Assembly (NCBI RefSeq): GCF_000410515.1
Contig: NC_021500.1
Span: forward strand, 806,001 to 870,000
Direction: 5' to 3'
Source: Enterobacter sp. R4-368
Lineage (GTDB): Bacteria > Pseudomonadota > Gammaproteobacteria > Enterobacterales > Enterobacteriaceae
Length of the DNA stretch: 64,000 nucleotides
Shown: piece after piece, positions 53,002-61,486 of the stretch
Numbering within the stretch: the first letter of the stretch is position 1
Layout of the letters: each line of letters begins with the position of its first letter
The notes under the pieces: model-generated
Databases searched by the model: none
The model's input: only the letters and a program-made list of their open reading frames with translations
Told to the model about the DNA's origin: nothing
Translations under genes and position numbers: made by a program

Positions 53002-53490
53002 AACAACTCCTGTAAAACAATACATAAAACTTATAGATACAACAGTATCACACCGCCGCCGCGGCGCACAGGAGTACGCACAAAATGCGGCTGAAGCGTA
53101 GATTAGCGCTGCCGATAATTGCTCAATGTGCCTGGCGAAAGCAGGTTTTAAGTAAAATTTACTACGTTAATGCTCGTCTTCATTATTAATCGGGTATATG
53201 TCTTTATCACCGGTTTGGTAATGAAATATAGTCAGGTGCTCAATGTTAATGCCGCCATGCCCGTCATGAACCCGATCGCTAAAAATAGTGCGCTTTAGAC
53301 CATCCCAAAGATCTATCAGGCTTGTGACGGGATTCGTTCCAGCATGAGATAAACGGTGAGCATTTTATAAAGGAAAAGAGCGTCTATTAAACTCGCCTGA
53401 GCATCCCGCATCGTGTGGGATTTTTTTGTGCAACGCCTTCCATCACTGCCCAAAGATCGCCCCCTCGTTAAACGCAAAAGGATTCTTTGC
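53002..53490. other. leuE-msgA gene-free stretch
   Basis: 489 bases. It contains a plus-strand terminator-like hairpin (53403-53427) with no assigned gene in front. It also contains a 58-codon minus-strand open frame (about 53167-53345) that lacks any Met but reads like protein (GHGGINIEHLTIFHYQ), perhaps a gene remnant. Confidence 0.4.
53403..53427 (+). terminator. Terminator-like hairpin upstream of msgA
   Basis: ATCCCGCA, loop TCG, TGTGGGAT (one G-U pair), then six T. Possibly the end of a short RNA; its source is unclear. Confidence 0.6.
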
Positions 53491-53519
53491 TTGAATACTG
53501 GCTTTTCATCCAGTATAAG
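53491..53519 (+). promoter_or_regulatory. msgA promoter
   Basis: TTGAAT, exactly 17 bases, TATAAG. The -10 abuts the LexA box, so LexA would block the transcription start. Confidence 0.7.
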
Positions 53520-53539
53520 TGCTGTACGAAAAAACAGTG
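53520..53539. promoter_or_regulatory. LexA (SOS) box
   Basis: CTGT-N8-ACAG with an A-rich centre (CTGTACGAAAAAACAG), both half-sites perfect, located right after the -10 and 15 bases before the GTG start. Confidence 0.8.
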
Positions 53540-53553
53540 AAAAGGGCTGCCTT

Positions 53554-53793
53554 GTGTTTGTTGAACTGGTTTATGACAAGCGTAATGTTGCGGGTTTACC
53601 CGGCGCTAAAGAGATTATCCTCGAAGAACTGACTAAACGTGTGCACCGCATCTTTCCTGATGCCGACGTGCGCGTAAAACCGATGCAGGCCAATGGCCTG
53701 AACAGCGACGCCAGCAAAAGCGATCGTGAAAAGCTCAACCGTATGCTTGAAGAGATGTTTGAAGAGTCGGACATGTGGCTGGTGCAGGAGTAA
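53554..53793 (+). CDS. msgA: DinI-like protein MsgA
   Basis: 79 residues with a GTG start: (M)FVELVYDKRNVAGLPGA, matching the length and sequence pattern of Salmonella MsgA. The DinI fold is seen in EELTKRVHRIFPDADVRVKPM and the acidic C-terminal helix MLEEMFEESDMWLVQE. DinI proteins modulate RecA filaments during SOS; Salmonella MsgA is needed for survival in macrophages. An upstream extension of the frame was rejected because it crosses the promoter and LexA box. Confidence 0.88.
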   Translation: MFVELVYDKRNVAGLPGAKEIILEELTKRVHRIFPDADVRVKPMQANGLNSDASKSDREKLNRMLEEMFEESDMWLVQE

Positions 53794-53864
53794 TTTTCTC
53801 CCCCCTGCACCGGCAGGCAATAGTGAAAAAGCGAGTCCTTATCTATGCGCTCCTGCTTTCCCCA

Positions 53865-54284
53865 TTACAGTTTGAATTCCAGCGTCGCGTTTTTTAAGGC
53901 CGCATACGCCGCTGGTGAAGGTGGTTTCGGGAGTCTCGCTTGCGTGACAGCGATAATAGCCGCGCGGCAAAGCGCTAGATCGCCGCTTATCGGCCGCGCA
54001 TCTTCTAAAGCGCCATTCTCAGCAAGACTGATTTGCAGCGTACATGATTTCCCTGCGTAACGATCCCCCTCAAAAAGGTGGCTTTCAGTCGCCGATTTGA
54101 TCTGCCCTGCATAGCGGTTGATATCGCTTTCCGCCGCGGTTACCTGTGTCCCTTTATACCCGGCAAACATGTTATCGACCTTATCGTTCCCCCCTGCGCG
54201 CTGCGTTGCAGAACCGGTCTTGGTGCAACCCGGGAGTAATAATGACGTTACCAATAGCACCGCATATCCGGCGTTAATTTTCAT
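53865..54284 (-). CDS. Lipoprotein with a TolA C-terminal domain
   Basis: 139 residues. Lipoprotein signal ending in LLLPGC (Cys20), a short linker (21-50), then a domain nearly colinear with TolA domain III: DINRYAGQIKSATES, YAGKSCTLQISLAENG, and ALCRAAIIAVTQARLPKPP, with Cys81 and Cys106 at the same 25-residue spacing as the TolAIII disulfide. It lacks the TolA membrane helix and the long coil. TolAIII contacts TolB, phage coat protein and colicins, so this could be a decoy or accessory Tol-Pal factor. Confidence 0.85.
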   Translation of the reverse strand: MKINAGYAVLLVTSLLLPGCTKTGSATQRAGGNDKVDNMFAGYKGTQVTAAESDINRYAGQIKSATESHLFEGDRYAGKSCTLQISLAENGALEDARPISGDLALCRAAIIAVTQARLPKPPSPAAYAALKNATLEFKL

Positions 54285-54585
54285 TATCTTCCTTTGTAAG
54301 GCTTATTTTATAAAAGGGAACAATTTAACAAATAGCGACCGGCAATTATATTCCGCCGGCCTGGATTTACCTTAAGTCAAAAAAATATTCTACTCGTCTG
54401 TCATCACCCTAAGCGTAGAGCTCATTGAGCAGCGGAAGGCAATTTTCAATCCTTGCCTTTTCGTCTGAAAAACGCCAATGCTAAGACGGACTTGTTAAGT
54501 ATTCACAGAATTCACGTCTTTCTTTTTCCGGCGTATAAAAAAGCCCCGCACATTGCGAGGCTTTGTGGGTAAAACGTGAGCTGTA
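54285..54585. other. Gap between the TolA-domain lipoprotein and cigR-like genes
   Basis: 301 AT-rich bases. It contains the minus-strand terminator of the cigR-like gene (54537-54563) and a short CCGGC...GCCGG inverted repeat near 54339-54359. No gene seen. Confidence 0.5.
54537..54563 (-). terminator. Terminator of the cigR-like gene
   Basis: Minus strand: AGCCTCGCA, loop ATG, TGCGGGGCT (one T-G pair), then a run of T. It is 23 bases after the stop. Confidence 0.85.
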
Positions 54586-55092
54586 TTAATTAAAAACACC
54601 ATTGATGATCGCGGTAACAATAGCGGTGCTCAGCGCGACCAGAACCAGATCATCTCCTACAATGCGCCACTCATAACCCGGATAGTAAGGCAGTTGGCCA
54701 AGCATGGAGGCCGGTACTGCTTTTTTCGCAATCCCCGGAGGCAAGGGTTTGCCACGGGCAAGATTTTTCGCAATCCCCGGCGGGAGAGACTGATAGCCGG
54801 TCAGGCCGTAATTGACTGCCAGGGAACGGGCACGCGAGGCACTAATATCTGACTCAACATGGTCCGGCTTTCCATAGTTTTTACGGTTAACCTGGTCATC
54901 GGAAGAGGAGTTATTACTTTTATTAGCATGGTTACCGTTATTGCCATGATTGCCGTTACTGTTGCCATGACCGCCGCCGTTTCCATTACCATTTCCGTTT
55001 CCATTTCCCGGATTTGCGAATACAGGCGCGGAAAATACGGCCAACGAAATCACCGCCGCAAGTGCAGCATTAAGAGTGCGACGTTTAAACAT
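54586..55092 (-). CDS. CigR/RcnB-family exported protein
   Basis: 168 residues from MFKRRTLNAALAA. A signal peptide ends at VFA (residue 26). The mature protein starts with a Gly-Asn low-complexity tract (residues 27-60, NGNGNGNG and GNHGN), then two LPPGIAK repeats (LPPGIAKNLARGKP and LPPGIAKK), then YPGYEWRIVGDDLVLV and a C-terminal hydrophobic tail. The layout is that of Salmonella CigR, an anti-virulence membrane protein. The low-complexity tract is encoded by an imperfect six-base repeat. Confidence 0.8.
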   Translation of the reverse strand: MFKRRTLNAALAAVISLAVFSAPVFANPGNGNGNGNGNGGGHGNSNGNHGNNGNHANKSNNSSSDDQVNRKNYGKPDHVESDISASRARSLAVNYGLTGYQSLPPGIAKNLARGKPLPPGIAKKAVPASMLGQLPYYPGYEWRIVGDDLVLVALSTAIVTAIINGVFN

Positions 55093-55248
55093 GATCTTTA
55101 TACCTCTAAAGTAAGCACACATTATTAGAGTAAATAGTATTTATTGCCTCAACCATATAGCGGATTCTTATTTTTAATTAGGCTGGTATATAACCATAAA
55201 AAAACGGGAACCAACCGGGCCCTGTTCTTATTTACCCCAGAAACTGGA

Positions 55249-55340
55249 TCACATGTGCGCGATAATCGGGTCGCTCATGCCTTTGTCGATCAGATCTGCA
55301 GCCTCAACCCAGCCCATGTGACGTAATAATGGTTGATGAG
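55249..55340 (-). pseudogene. Isocitrate dehydrogenase 3'-end fragment (att-site relic)
   Basis: On the minus strand the frame reads LLRHMGWVEAADLIDKGM followed by SDPIIAHM and a stop. The first part is the C-terminal segment of Icd (E. coli LRHMGWTEAADLIVKGM). The rest of Icd is absent: the fragment is cut by the IS element on its upstream side and diverges after KGM. The icd 3' end is the known integration site of e14 and phage 21. Confidence 0.75.
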
Positions 55341-55411
55341 TGACCTGCCCCCCATTGATTAACACACGACGATGTTAGTAATGTCTTCATCAGCAACATG
55401 AGGACAACCCC

Positions 55412-55675
55412 ATGAAGAAACGTTTTTCCGACGAACAGATCATCAATATTCTTCGCGAAGCCGAGGCGGGTGTTTCCGCCCGCGAACTTTGCCGTAAGTA
55501 CGCCATCTCCGACGCCACGTTTTATACGTGGTGTAAGAAGTTTGGTGGCATGGAAGTACCTGAAGTAAAAAGGCTTACGTCACTTGAAGAAGAGAACGCC
55601 CGCCTCAAGAAGTTGCTCGCCGAAGCCATGCTGGATAAAGAGGCACTACAGGTGGCTCTGGGCCGAAAGTACTGA
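55412..55675 (+). CDS. IS3-family transposase OrfA
   Basis: 87 residues. Helix-turn-helix [20 protein letters not shown]...[18 protein letters not shown] followed by a leucine-zipper-like stretch [21 protein letters not shown]. The frame of OrfB is -1 relative to this one. A slip at GAAAG just before the stop would join them as the full OrfAB transposase. Confidence 0.93.
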   Translation: MKKRFSDEQIINILREAEAGVSARELCRKYAISDATFYTWCKKFGGMEVPEVKRLTSLEEENARLKKLLAEAMLDKEALQVALGRKY

Positions 55676-55698
55676 CGGCAGACCAGAAGCGGGAAGCC

Positions 55699-56532
55699 GT
55701 GACAGTGATGTGCAAAGCGACAGGTCTGTCGCAACGGCGTGCCTGCAGGCTGACAGGTTTGTCCCTGTCGACCTGCCGTTATGATGCGCACCGCCCGGCT
55801 ACTGATGCGTATCTGTCTGCACGTATCACCGAACTGGCAATGGAACGCCGACGTTTCGGTTACCGCCGTATCTGGCTGCTTCTGCGTCGTGAAGGCCTTT
55901 GTGTTAACCACAAACGGGTCTACCGCATTTATCATCTCAATGGCCTGGGCGTAAAACGCAGACGGCGCCGTAAGGGGCTGGCAACTGAGCGGCTTCCGCT
56001 GTTGCGTCCGGCAGGTCCCAACCTGACGTGGTCAATGGATTTTGTCATGGATGCGCTGGCCAGTGGTCGCCGGATTAAATGCCTGACCTGCGTTGATGAT
56101 TTCACGAAGGAGTGTCTGACGATCAGCGTTGCTTTCGGGATTACAGGCGTTCAGGTATCACGCATTCTGGACAGCGTTGCGCTGTTTCGTGGCTATCCGG
56201 CGACGATAAGAACAGATCAGGGGCCTGAGTTTACCTGCCGTGCGCTGGAGCAGTGGGCCTTTGAACATAATGTTGAGCTGCGGCTTATTCAGCCGGGCAA
56301 GCCGACACAGAATGGCTTTATCGAGAGTTTTAATGGTCGTTTTCGCGATGAATGCCTGAATGAGCACTGGTTCCATGATGTTGTTCATGCAAAAGCAATT
56401 ATAAGCGCATGGCGGCAGGACTATAACGAATGTCGGCCTCATTCTTCGTTGAATTATCAGCCCCCTTCAGAGTTTGCAGCGGGATGGCGAAACGGAGAAT
56501 ACGGGAGCAAATCAACCGACATTACTAACTGA
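55699..56532 (+). CDS. IS3-family transposase OrfB (DDE catalytic domain)
   Basis: 277 residues from the first ATG; the open frame extends upstream to join OrfA by -1 frameshifting ([13 protein letters not shown]). Retroviral-integrase-type core with the DDE triad: Asp in WSMDFVMD, Asp in RTDQGPEF and Glu in [14 protein letters not shown]. No stop or frameshift inside, so the element may still be active. Confidence 0.94.
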   Translation: MTVMCKATGLSQRRACRLTGLSLSTCRYDAHRPATDAYLSARITELAMERRRFGYRRIWLLLRREGLCVNHKRVYRIYHLNGLGVKRRRRRKGLATERLPLLRPAGPNLTWSMDFVMDALASGRRIKCLTCVDDFTKECLTISVAFGITGVQVSRILDSVALFRGYPATIRTDQGPEFTCRALEQWAFEHNVELRLIQPGKPTQNGFIESFNGRFRDECLNEHWFHDVVHAKAIISAWRQDYNECRPHSSLNYQPPSEFAAGWRNGEYGSKSTDITN

Positions 56533-56563
56533 TTATTGTGTTTAATAATGGGGGCAGGTCAAA

Positions 56564-56716
56564 TCAAATGGATATTTTGAACGCGAACTTTGGAGGAAGT
56601 ATCCCGAAGATGCCCCAGGCACAAAATTAGTAGTTAAAAACCCCTTTCATATCAACGCATCAATCCGCCCACTCAGGTTTGTTAAGGATATGCTCCTGCC
56701 AGTCGCGGACTTCTGA
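56564..56716 (+). pseudogene. Truncated reading frame at the right IS edge
   Basis: A protein-like frame enters from the IS end and reads SNGYFERELWRKYPEDAPGTKLVVKNPFH... to a stop at 56716, overlapping the ycgN 3' end. It has no start and no family I recognise; the last part may be fortuitous. Best read as the 3' remnant of a gene cut by the IS or by an associated deletion. Confidence 0.4.
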
Positions 56717-57106
56717 CTCTTTCACCGCAATGTGGCGCACCGAAATACGCTCGGCATGCATGGCGGCTTTCGAGCCCGTGCGCAACGGGTGCCACAGCGG
56801 CAACGCCTTTCCTTCCGCCAGCAGGCGGTAAGCGCAGCTTGGCGGCAGCCATTCGAAAGTGGGGAGATTTTCACGGGTCAGCTTGATGCAGTCCGGCTCA
56901 TACTCGAAGCGGCGTTCGTAGTTGCGGCACTGGCAGGTTTTTATGTTTAGCTGGCGACAGGCAACGTTGGTGAAATAGATTTCGTCAGTGTCTTCATCCA
57001 TTAACTTATGCAGGCAGCACTGCCCGCAGCCATCGCACAGCGACTCCCACTCCGCGTCCGTCATTTGCTCAAGGGTTTTGCTTTGCCAGAAAGGAGTGTC
57101 GCTCAT
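56660..57106 (-). CDS. ycgN: UPF0260 cysteine-cluster protein YcgN
   Basis: 148 residues beginning [31 protein letters not shown]. Eight or more Cys ([27 protein letters not shown]) suggest a metal cluster of the CxxCxxxCC type. Function unknown. Same order ycgN-ycgM-ycgL as in E. coli. Confidence 0.95.
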   Translation of the reverse strand: MSDTPFWQSKTLEQMTDAEWESLCDGCGQCCLHKLMDEDTDEIYFTNVACRQLNIKTCQCRNYERRFEYEPDCIKLTRENLPTFEWLPPSCAYRLLAEGKALPLWHPLRTGSKAAMHAERISVRHIAVKESEVRDWQEHILNKPEWAD

Positions 57107-57198
57107 GATGAAATCCGCCGTTGAAATCTAGGGTGCACCTTATAACCAGTCTGGCATGCGGATGCAAGTTTTGCCGCCAGGAAAGGCGGCAAACTGCT

Positions 57199-57858
57199 TT
57201 AAAGGACGCGAGTTGTCAACGAAAGCCCGTCGAAACTCACTTCCAGCTCATCACCACTGTTCAATGGCCCTACCCCTTCTGGCGTGCCGGTCAGAATGAC
57301 ATCGCCGGCTTTTAAGGTAAAGAAGCGGCTCATATAGGCAATCAGCGGAATAATTTTATGGATCATATCCGCCGTAGTGCCTTGCTGGCGCACTTCGCCG
57401 TTGATTTTCAGCCCAAGCGTGGTGTTTTGCGGATCGCTCTGGAATTCCGCCGCCGGAATAAACCCTGAGATGGGGCAGGAATTATCAAACCCTTTCGCTT
57501 TTTCCCATGGCTGCCCGGCTTTTTTCATTTTGCCTTGCAGATCGCGCAGCGTCAGATCGAGCGCGACACCATAACCGGCAATCGCTTTTTTCACATGATC
57601 TTCCGTCGCCTGACGCAGCGTTGCACCAATCAGCACCGCCAGCTCAACTTCATGGTGAACCGAACCAAAATCCTGCGGCAACGCCAGCGGCTGGCGAAGA
57701 TCGCACAACGCCGTTTCGGGCTTAATAAACAGTACCGGCTCTTCCGGGGTAGCGCTCCCCATCTCTTGAATATGTTTCGCATAGTTGCTGCCAACGCAAA
57801 CCACTTTACTCACCGGGAAATCCAGCAGAGCGCCCTGCCAGTTATGATGTTGATACAT
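57199..57858 (-). CDS. ycgM: Fumarylacetoacetate hydrolase family protein YcgM
   Basis: 219 residues from MYQHHNWQGALL (GGAGG upstream), same length as E. coli YcgM. The metal site residues are in HHEVELAVLIG and GVALDLTLRDLQ. Related proteins are acylpyruvases or oxaloacetate decarboxylases; the E. coli enzyme's substrate is not settled. Confidence 0.95.
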   Translation of the reverse strand: MYQHHNWQGALLDFPVSKVVCVGSNYAKHIQEMGSATPEEPVLFIKPETALCDLRQPLALPQDFGSVHHEVELAVLIGATLRQATEDHVKKAIAGYGVALDLTLRDLQGKMKKAGQPWEKAKGFDNSCPISGFIPAAEFQSDPQNTTLGLKINGEVRQQGTTADMIHKIIPLIAYMSRFFTLKAGDVILTGTPEGVGPLNSGDELEVSFDGLSLTTRVL

Positions 57859-58004
57859 GGTGTACGACCTCCGGTAACACATTGAACATGAGCGAAAAAT
57901 GACTATCCGCGCCACCCGGCGGTTTGTCAAATGCCAATATGTTACGGCGATACAATAGCCATAATTAAGAAACGGCGGAGCGATCCGCCGTTATTGTCGT
58001 AGGA

Positions 58005-58280
58005 TTATTCTTTACCCTGAGCGGCGAGATGCTGCTTCAATAAATTTTCTTGCGGCGGAGGAAGTTGCAAATAATAGCCCTGCGAAATTAACGCCTCTCT
58101 TACTTTTTCTAAATCTGCACCGACTAATTTTTTACGGCCATCGAGCGGCAGAATCATTGCCAACTGAGGCTGACCGAAACTTTGCATTAATGCTTCCGGC
58201 ACGCGGGAAAAATCGTCTCTTTTTTCGACGTACAGATAAGTCTGATCGCGTCGGGCACTTCGGTAGATCACACAAAACAT
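58005..58280 (-). CDS. ycgL: YcgL domain protein (UPF0745)
   Basis: 91 residues: [32 protein letters not shown] and [17 protein letters not shown] are the YcgL core. Divergent from minC, 122 bases apart. Function unknown. Confidence 0.94.
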   Translation of the reverse strand: MFCVIYRSARRDQTYLYVEKRDDFSRVPEALMQSFGQPQLAMILPLDGRKKLVGADLEKVREALISQGYYLQLPPPQENLLKQHLAAQGKE

Positions 58281-58402
58281 ACTTTTACTCGGAATTATCG
58301 GGAGGTTACTTGCCTGAAAATAATAGTGACTATAACATGCCTGATAGTCTTCGGAATATCACTCAAGATGCGGGTGATAATAGCAAAATGAGTAAGGTCA
58401 GG

Positions 58403-59095
58403 ATGTCAAATACGCCCATCGAGCTAAAAGGCAGTAGTTTTACCTTATCAGTGGTTCACTTGCATGATGCAAAACCCGAGGTTATTCGTCAGGCGTTAGA
58501 AGACAAAATCGCTCAGGCTCCCGCTTTTTTGCTGCACGCTCCTATTGTTGTCAATGTTTCCGCGCTGGAAGGCGCTGTTAACTGGCCCGCGCTGTTGCAG
58601 GCTATTACCACGACAGATTTACATGTGGTTGGCATTAGCGGTTGCAAAGATCCAGAACTGAAGGCTGAAGTTGAACGCGCCGGTCTTCCGCTGCTGACGG
58701 AAGGAAAAGAGAAAGCAGCGCGTAACGAGCGCGCACCGGAGCCGACGCCGGTTGCGGCGCCGATCACAAAAACACGCTTAATTGACGCACCGGTGCGTTC
58801 TGGCCAGCGCATTTATGCGCCAAATTGTGATTTGATTGTGACCAGCCACGTCAGCGCGGGCGCAGAACTCATCGCCGATGGCAATATTCATGTCTATGGC
58901 ATGATGCGCGGCCGGGCGCTGGCAGGCGCCAGTGGCGATAAAGACGCCCAAATATTCTGTTCTCATCTCACGCCGGAGCTGGTCTCCATTGCGGGGGAAT
59001 ACTGGCTGAGCGATCAAATCCCGGCCGAATTTTATGGCAAAGCGGCGCGTTTGCAGTTGGCCAACGACGCTTTGACAATTCAACCCTTAAATTAA
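58403..59095 (+). CDS. minC: Septum-site determining protein MinC
   Basis: FtsZ polymerisation inhibitor that blocks polar septa. Start at [20 protein letters not shown], five bases after AAGG, giving 230 residues (E. coli 231); the long upstream extension is not conserved. N-terminal inhibitory domain (1-105), a linker rich in Pro and Ala, and the C-terminal beta-helix ([17 protein letters not shown]..., [13 protein letters not shown]) that binds MinD. Confidence 0.97.
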   Translation: MSNTPIELKGSSFTLSVVHLHDAKPEVIRQALEDKIAQAPAFLLHAPIVVNVSALEGAVNWPALLQAITTTDLHVVGISGCKDPELKAEVERAGLPLLTEGKEKAARNERAPEPTPVAAPITKTRLIDAPVRSGQRIYAPNCDLIVTSHVSAGAELIADGNIHVYGMMRGRALAGASGDKDAQIFCSHLTPELVSIAGEYWLSDQIPAEFYGKAARLQLANDALTIQPLN

Positions 59096-59117
59096 GCCCT
59101 TTTAACAAGGAACTCCT

Positions 59118-59930
59118 ATGGCACGCATTATTGTTGTTACTTCGGGTAAAGGGGGCGTTGGCAAGACCACCTCCAGCGCGGCCATCGCTACTGGTTTAGC
59201 CCAGAAGGGCAAAAAGACCGTTGTTATCGACTTCGATATCGGCCTGCGTAACCTCGACCTGATTATGGGCTGTGAGCGCCGCGTGGTTTATGATTTCGTT
59301 AACGTTATTCAGGGCGATGCCACACTCAATCAGGCGTTAATCAAAGATAAACGCACTGAAAACCTCTACATTCTCCCGGCATCGCAAACGCGTGATAAAG
59401 ACGCTCTGACTCGCGAAGGCGTCGATAAAGTGCTGGAAGACCTGAAGAAAATGGACTTCGATTTTATCGTCTGCGACTCCCCGGCAGGCATTGAGACAGG
59501 CGCATTGATGGCGCTCTACTTCGCTGATGAAGCGATTATTACCACCAACCCGGAAGTCTCTTCCGTGCGCGACTCTGACCGAATTCTCGGTATTCTGGCG
59601 TCGAAATCCCGCCGCGCGGAAAATGGCGAAGAGCCGATTAAAGAGCACCTGCTGCTCACCCGTTATAACCCGGGTCGCGTAAACCGTGGTGACATGCTCA
59701 GTATGGAAGATGTACTGGAAATCCTGCGTATCAAACTGATTGGCGTGATCCCGGAAGATCAGTCGGTGTTACGTGCGTCGAACCAGGGTGAGCCGGTTAT
59801 TTTGGATACCAATGCTGACGCCGGCAAAGCTTATGCCGATGCCGTGGAACGTCTGCTGGGAGAAGATCGTCCTTTCCGCTTCATTGAAGAAGAGAAGAAA
59901 GGTTTCCTCAAACGCCTGTTCGGAGGATAA
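59118..59930 (+). CDS. minD: Septum-site determining ATPase MinD
   Basis: ParA/MinD ATPase that recruits MinC to the membrane and oscillates with MinE. 270 residues. Deviant Walker A GKGGVGKTT (residues 10-18) with signature Lys11, and a C-terminal amphipathic membrane-targeting helix EEKKGFLKRLFGG. Good AAGGA site. Three bases before minE. Confidence 0.99.
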   Translation: MARIIVVTSGKGGVGKTTSSAAIATGLAQKGKKTVVIDFDIGLRNLDLIMGCERRVVYDFVNVIQGDATLNQALIKDKRTENLYILPASQTRDKDALTREGVDKVLEDLKKMDFDFIVCDSPAGIETGALMALYFADEAIITTNPEVSSVRDSDRILGILASKSRRAENGEEPIKEHLLLTRYNPGRVNRGDMLSMEDVLEILRIKLIGVIPEDQSVLRASNQGEPVILDTNADAGKAYADAVERLLGEDRPFRFIEEEKKGFLKRLFGG

Positions 59931-59933
59931 GTT

Positions 59934-60200
59934 ATGGCATTACTCGACTTTTTTCTCTCCAGAAAAAAGAACACCGCTAGCATTGCGAAAGAGCGTCTGC
60001 AGATAATTGTTGCTGAACGCCGCCGCAGCGATGCTGAACCGCATTATTTACCGCAGTTGAAGCGGGACATTTTGGAAGTGATCTGCAAATATGTGCAAAT
60101 CGATCCGGAAATGGTGTCGGTGCAACTGGAGCAAAAAGGGGATGATATTTCCATTCTGGAACTGAACGTCACCCTACCGGAAACCGAAGAGACAAAATAG
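59934..60200 (+). CDS. minE: Cell division topological factor MinE
   Basis: 88 residues. N-terminal anti-MinCD segment [30 protein letters not shown] and C-terminal dimerisation domain. Stimulates MinD ATPase to drive pole-to-pole oscillation. Last gene of minCDE; a bidirectional terminator follows. Confidence 0.99.
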   Translation: MALLDFFLSRKKNTASIAKERLQIIVAERRRSDAEPHYLPQLKRDILEVICKYVQIDPEMVSVQLEQKGDDISILELNVTLPETEETK

Positions 60201-60220
60201 ATTTCCCAGGTACCGCGATA

Positions 60221-60250
60221 AAAAAAGGCAGAATATTTTCTGCCTTTTTT
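60221..60250. terminator. Bidirectional terminator minE / rnd
   Basis: AAAAAAGGCAGAA, loop TATT, TTCTGCCTTTTTT, between convergent minE and rnd. Confidence 0.92.
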
Positions 60251-60289
60251 ATTTTATTTCCGCAAATAAGCTGTATTTATTTACAGTAT

Positions 60290-61417
60290 TTAACGCGGGT
60301 ATTCCGCAAGTAATATTTTCAGCTGATCGGCCATCAATTCACCACGCCAGCCGCTAATCAATTCCGGCAACGAATTTTGCGGTTTCAATTTCCAGTGCCA
60401 GTTGAGTAATTGATTAATCTGCCGGCGTGATGCCAGCAGCTCAGCGCTAATCCCCTGACTCTCGCTGATGGTCTGCACCAGCGCTTTGATAGCTTTGAAC
60501 GCTTTACGATAACCCGGCATATCCATCAGATTAAGCAGCGGCTCTGGCAGCGCCTCTTCCGGCAATGCCTGCGCCTGGGAAACCAGCGCCAGCAGCGTTT
60601 TGCCATGGAAGCGGATTTCGCTCCCGGAAAGACCAATACTGTCCAGTTCGCCCATACTGCCAGGCATATAACGCGCCACGGCCCACAGGTTCTCTTCACG
60701 CACCACAAAGTTGACGGCTAAATCGCGCTCACGCGCTTTGCGCAGCCGCCAGTCGGCAAGTAAGCGCAGACAGGCAAGCTGGCGCGTACGTAATTGCCAT
60801 GCGTTGGTAATCTCGCGCCACGCCTCTTCCGGGGCTAACACTTCCTGGCGGCGTTGCATCATCAGGCGGCACTCATCCAGCGCGGCATCCAGTCTTCCCG
60901 CCTGATCGGTTTCCGCCAGCAATTTACCGGCGATAGGCAGCAGGTACCACACATCGGCGGCGGCGTAATCGCACTGGCGTTCGGTCAGCGGACGCGCCAG
61001 CCAGTCAGTACGGGATTCGCTCTTATCAATCACCAGCCCGGTAAACTCTTCCACCATCGCTGCAAAGCCCCACGACAGCGGGCGGCCGCAGAACGCGGCG
61101 AGGATCTGCGTGTCAATCATCGGCTGTGGCTGTACGCCAAACGCATTGAGGAACACTTCCAGATCTTCACTTCCCGCATGCAAATATTTGGTCACGGCGG
61201 TGTTGATGAGCAAATCGCGAAACGGCGTCCAGTCGGTGATGGTCAGCGGATCAATCAGCGCCACATGTTCACCGTCATACAACTGGATCAACCCCAGTTG
61301 CGGATAATAGGTGCGGGTGCGGACAAACTCGGTGTCCAGGGCAATCGCTGGAAATGCGCGGGCGGCTTCACATACTGCTGCCAGCGCATCGTTCGTCGTT
61401 ATCATCTGGTAATTCAC
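60290..61417 (-). CDS. rnd: Ribonuclease D
   Basis: 3'-5' exoribonuclease for tRNA and small-RNA maturation, 375 residues as in E. coli. The start is GTG; E. coli rnd uses UUG at the same place, so a weak start seems conserved. DEDD catalytic residues: Asp28/Glu30 in ALDTEFVRT, HAGSEDLEV, and Tyr/Asp in CDYAAADVWYL. Two HRDC domains follow. Confidence 0.96.
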   Translation of the reverse strand: MNYQMITTNDALAAVCEAARAFPAIALDTEFVRTRTYYPQLGLIQLYDGEHVALIDPLTITDWTPFRDLLINTAVTKYLHAGSEDLEVFLNAFGVQPQPMIDTQILAAFCGRPLSWGFAAMVEEFTGLVIDKSESRTDWLARPLTERQCDYAAADVWYLLPIAGKLLAETDQAGRLDAALDECRLMMQRRQEVLAPEEAWREITNAWQLRTRQLACLRLLADWRLRKARERDLAVNFVVREENLWAVARYMPGSMGELDSIGLSGSEIRFHGKTLLALVSQAQALPEEALPEPLLNLMDMPGYRKAFKAIKALVQTISESQGISAELLASRRQINQLLNWHWKLKPQNSLPELISGWRGELMADQLKILLAEYPR

Positions 61418-61441
61418 GTCATTTTCTCTTTAGTTGCGCCC

Positions 61442-61468
61442 ATAAAAAACGCCGGCTTAACCGGCGTT
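61442..61468 (-). terminator. fadD terminator
   Basis: Minus strand: AACGCCGG, loop TTAAG, CCGGCGTT, then a T run; 18 bases after the fadD stop. Confidence 0.88.
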
Positions 61469-61486
61469 AGGGGACTCACGCATAGC

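Larger units (their letters stand above)
55341..56561 (+). mobile_element. IS3-family insertion sequence (IS407-like group)
   Basis: 1221 bases bounded by imperfect inverted ends that share TGACCTGCCCCC. Two overlapping-frame genes (OrfA, OrfB) in the arrangement of IS3 elements. The group is assigned by OrfA similarity pattern. No direct target duplication is visible: left flank ends GATGAG, right flank begins AATCAA. Confidence 0.88.

Noticed and set aside
53413..53553. N-terminal extension of the MsgA frame to an upstream ATG
   Set aside because: It would cover the promoter and LexA box, and the GTG start gives the exact 79-residue family length.
58157..58402. Long N-terminal extension of MinC
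   Set aside because: It overlaps divergent ycgL and is not part of the MinC domain; the ATG at 58403 has a proper ribosome site and family length.
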